NCBI GenBank assembly: GCA_023666335.1
Contig: JAMPCE010000023.1
Span: 1-34,434, forward strand
Reading direction: 5' to 3'
Length of the DNA: 34,434 bases
Source: a bacterium
GTDB lineage: Bacteria; Bacillota; Clostridia; Lachnospirales; Lachnospiraceae
A program made the position numbers and the translations under genes. How positions within the stretch are numbered: the stretch's first letter is position 1; each line of letters starts with the position of its first letter. Below are positions 33,370 through 34,434 of the stretch, piece by piece. Under the pieces are notes generated by a model that saw only the letters and a list, made by a program, of their open reading frames with translations, was not told the DNA's origin and did no database searches.

Positions 33370-34185
33370 ATGAGGATCGGACAGAGAGATTTTAGACCAA
33401 AGGGACATACCTATGTGATGGGAATCCTAAACGTAACACCTGATTCTTTTTCGGACGGAGGCAAGTACAATGATCTGGATCAGGCGTTATATCATGTGGA
33501 ACAAATGATAACGGATGGTATGGATATTGTGGATGTGGGCGGCGAATCGACCAGACCGGGCTATACGGTCGTTCCCGAGCAGGAGGAGATCGACAGGGTC
33601 GTTCCCGTGATCGAAGCAATCAAATCCAGATTTAATGTTCCGATTTCTCTGGATACCTGCAAGTCTGCGGTGGCAAAAGCCGGTATCGCGGCGGGCGCGG
33701 ATATGATCAACGATATCTGGGGCTTAAAATACGACGATAAAATGGCGCAGGTGATCGCGGAGGCAGGGCTTCCCTGCTGTCTGGGGCACAACCGCAAGGA
33801 CGCGCGATACACGAGTCTGATCGAGGAGATCCTCTGGGATCTGGAGTCTTCTCTGGAAGCGGCGCGCAATGCAGGTATCGCCTATGACAGGATCATTCTC
33901 GACCCGGGCATCGGCTACGGCAAGACTTACGAGCAGAATCTGGAGATCATAGACCATCTGCAAAATTTCCATTCACTGGGATCGCCGATCCTCATGGGGG
34001 CAAGCCGTAAGTCCGTGATCGGTATGGGGCTTGACCTGCCGGTGAACGAGCGCGTGGAGGGGACGATCGTCACGACCGTATACGGCGTACAGCACGGCGT
34101 GATGTTTGTGCGTGTGCACGACGTAAAGGAGAATGTACGCGCGGTCAAGATGGCGGAGGCGATCCGCGATGCTTATAAAAACTGA
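33370..34185 (+). CDS. folP: Dihydropteroate synthase
   Basis: A 271-residue TIM-barrel enzyme joining p-aminobenzoate to the pterin; the classic sulfonamide target. Motifs: MGILNVTPDSFSDGG (residues 17-31), GGESTRPG near 58, ISLDTCKSAVA near 94, DPGIGYGKTYEQNLEI near 180, MGASRKSVIG near 215, and RVHDVKENVRA near 250. ATG at 33370 is preferred because TGGAGGG precedes it; a GTG at 33337 is in frame but lacks a site. A one-mismatch palindrome lies in the gene at 33508-33521. folB follows after 79 bp. Confidence 0.96.
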   Translation: MRIGQRDFRPKGHTYVMGILNVTPDSFSDGGKYNDLDQALYHVEQMITDGMDIVDVGGESTRPGYTVVPEQEEIDRVVPVIEAIKSRFNVPISLDTCKSAVAKAGIAAGADMINDIWGLKYDDKMAQVIAEAGLPCCLGHNRKDARYTSLIEEILWDLESSLEAARNAGIAYDRIILDPGIGYGKTYEQNLEIIDHLQNFHSLGSPILMGASRKSVIGMGLDLPVNERVEGTIVTTVYGVQHGVMFVRVHDVKENVRAVKMAEAIRDAYKN

Positions 34186-34229
34186 GCGGGGCGCGGAAGA
34201 TCCGCATAGCCAAATTTGAAAGAAATTAT

Positions 34230-34243
34230 ATAACACATGATAT
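34230..34243. repeat. ATAAC-N4-GTTAT palindrome copy (9/10) upstream of folB
   Basis: ATAAC-ACAT-GATAT lies 44 bp after the folP stop, 21 bp before the folB ATG, inside an A/T-rich gap. Confidence 0.5.
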
Positions 34244-34264
34244 TTAATGAGGGCGGACAAAACG

Positions 34265-34434
34265 ATGGATCAGATCATCATAAACGACCTGCAAGTTTAT
34301 GCGCATCATGGCGTATATCAGCAGGAGACGGAAAAAGGACAGAATTTTTTGGTCAGCGTGACGCTTGAGACAGACACCAGAGCGGCGGGGATGACGGACG
34401 ATCTGGGGCTGTCCACCAATTACGGTGTGGTCTG
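34265..34434 (+). CDS. folB: Dihydroneopterin aldolase, partial (cut by window end)
   Basis: Only the first 56 residues are present; the gene runs off the window. The sequence QIIINDLQVYAHHGVYQQE, then GQNFLVSVTLETDTRAA and DDLGLSTNYGVV, is typical of FolB, which converts 7,8-dihydroneopterin to 6-hydroxymethyl-dihydropterin and glycolaldehyde. ATG follows GAGGGCGGACAAAACG. In many Clostridia folB is followed by or fused to folK; this cannot be seen here. Confidence 0.9.
   Translation, partial: MDQIIINDLQVYAHHGVYQQETEKGQNFLVSVTLETDTRAAGMTDDLGLSTNYGVV

Noticed and set aside
129-34243. Palindrome as a Rex, GlnR/TnrA or BirA site
   Set aside because: Those sites have arms in the opposite order (TTGTTA...TAACAA, TGTTA...TAACA) or much longer spacing, so they do not fit ATAAC-N4-GTTAT.

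Overview
The window looks like chromosomal DNA of a moderately GC-rich Clostridia member, most likely Lachnospiraceae. The evidence is a Gram-positive PolC, strong AGGAGG-type ribosome sites, TTGACA/TATAAT promoters, the Firmicutes rimP-nusA-rnpM-L7Ae-infB-rbfA-nrnA-truB-ribF order, and lineage-typical proteins (DUF6020-like membrane protein, CmpB-like membrane protein, REC-HD-GYP regulator). The genus is inference. No phage, IS element, CRISPR array or plasmid gene is visible; this is core genome with lineage-specific insertions.

Layout. 134-1814: PP2C phosphatase plus soluble Hanks kinase. 1787-8264: ispG-polC-cytidylate-kinase-like unit with its own promoter and a structured leader of about 170 nt. 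8303-10610: polar amino-acid ABC transporter. 10783-10854: tRNA-Glu(CTC). 10954-12765 (minus): large polytopic membrane protein. 12839-21407: translation/RNA operon from rimP to ribF. 21392-24653: Na/Pi cotransporter, SH3-NlpC/P60 hydrolase, small membrane protein. 24642-28350: rpsO-pnp plus a REC-HD-GYP protein. 28352-30327 (minus): nitroreductase, terminator, pyrB, pyrI. 30447-31355: PH-domain protein and, convergent to it, a CmpB-like membrane protein. 31423-34434: folC-folE-folP-folB, the last gene cut by the window edge.

The genes serve macromolecule synthesis (PolC, NusA, IF2, RbfA, RimP, S15, PNPase), cofactor and nucleotide supply (IspG, RibF, Fol enzymes, aspartate transcarbamoylase) and envelope or signalling functions. 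Compared with the order usual in Firmicutes, the super-operon is split: transporter, tRNA and membrane-protein genes lie between polC and rimP, and phosphate and cell-wall genes lie between ribF and rpsO. Each restart point has its own recognisable promoter.

The most unusual signal is a recurring 14-bp palindrome, ATAAC-N4-GTTAT, read at six exact places and at least thirteen one-mismatch places. It occupies about half of the longer intergenic gaps, often right after a stop codon inside an operon. I know no named regulator with this site. Next in interest are the repeated hairpin leader before ispG, and a strong terminator sitting directly in front of pyrB with no room for another promoter.
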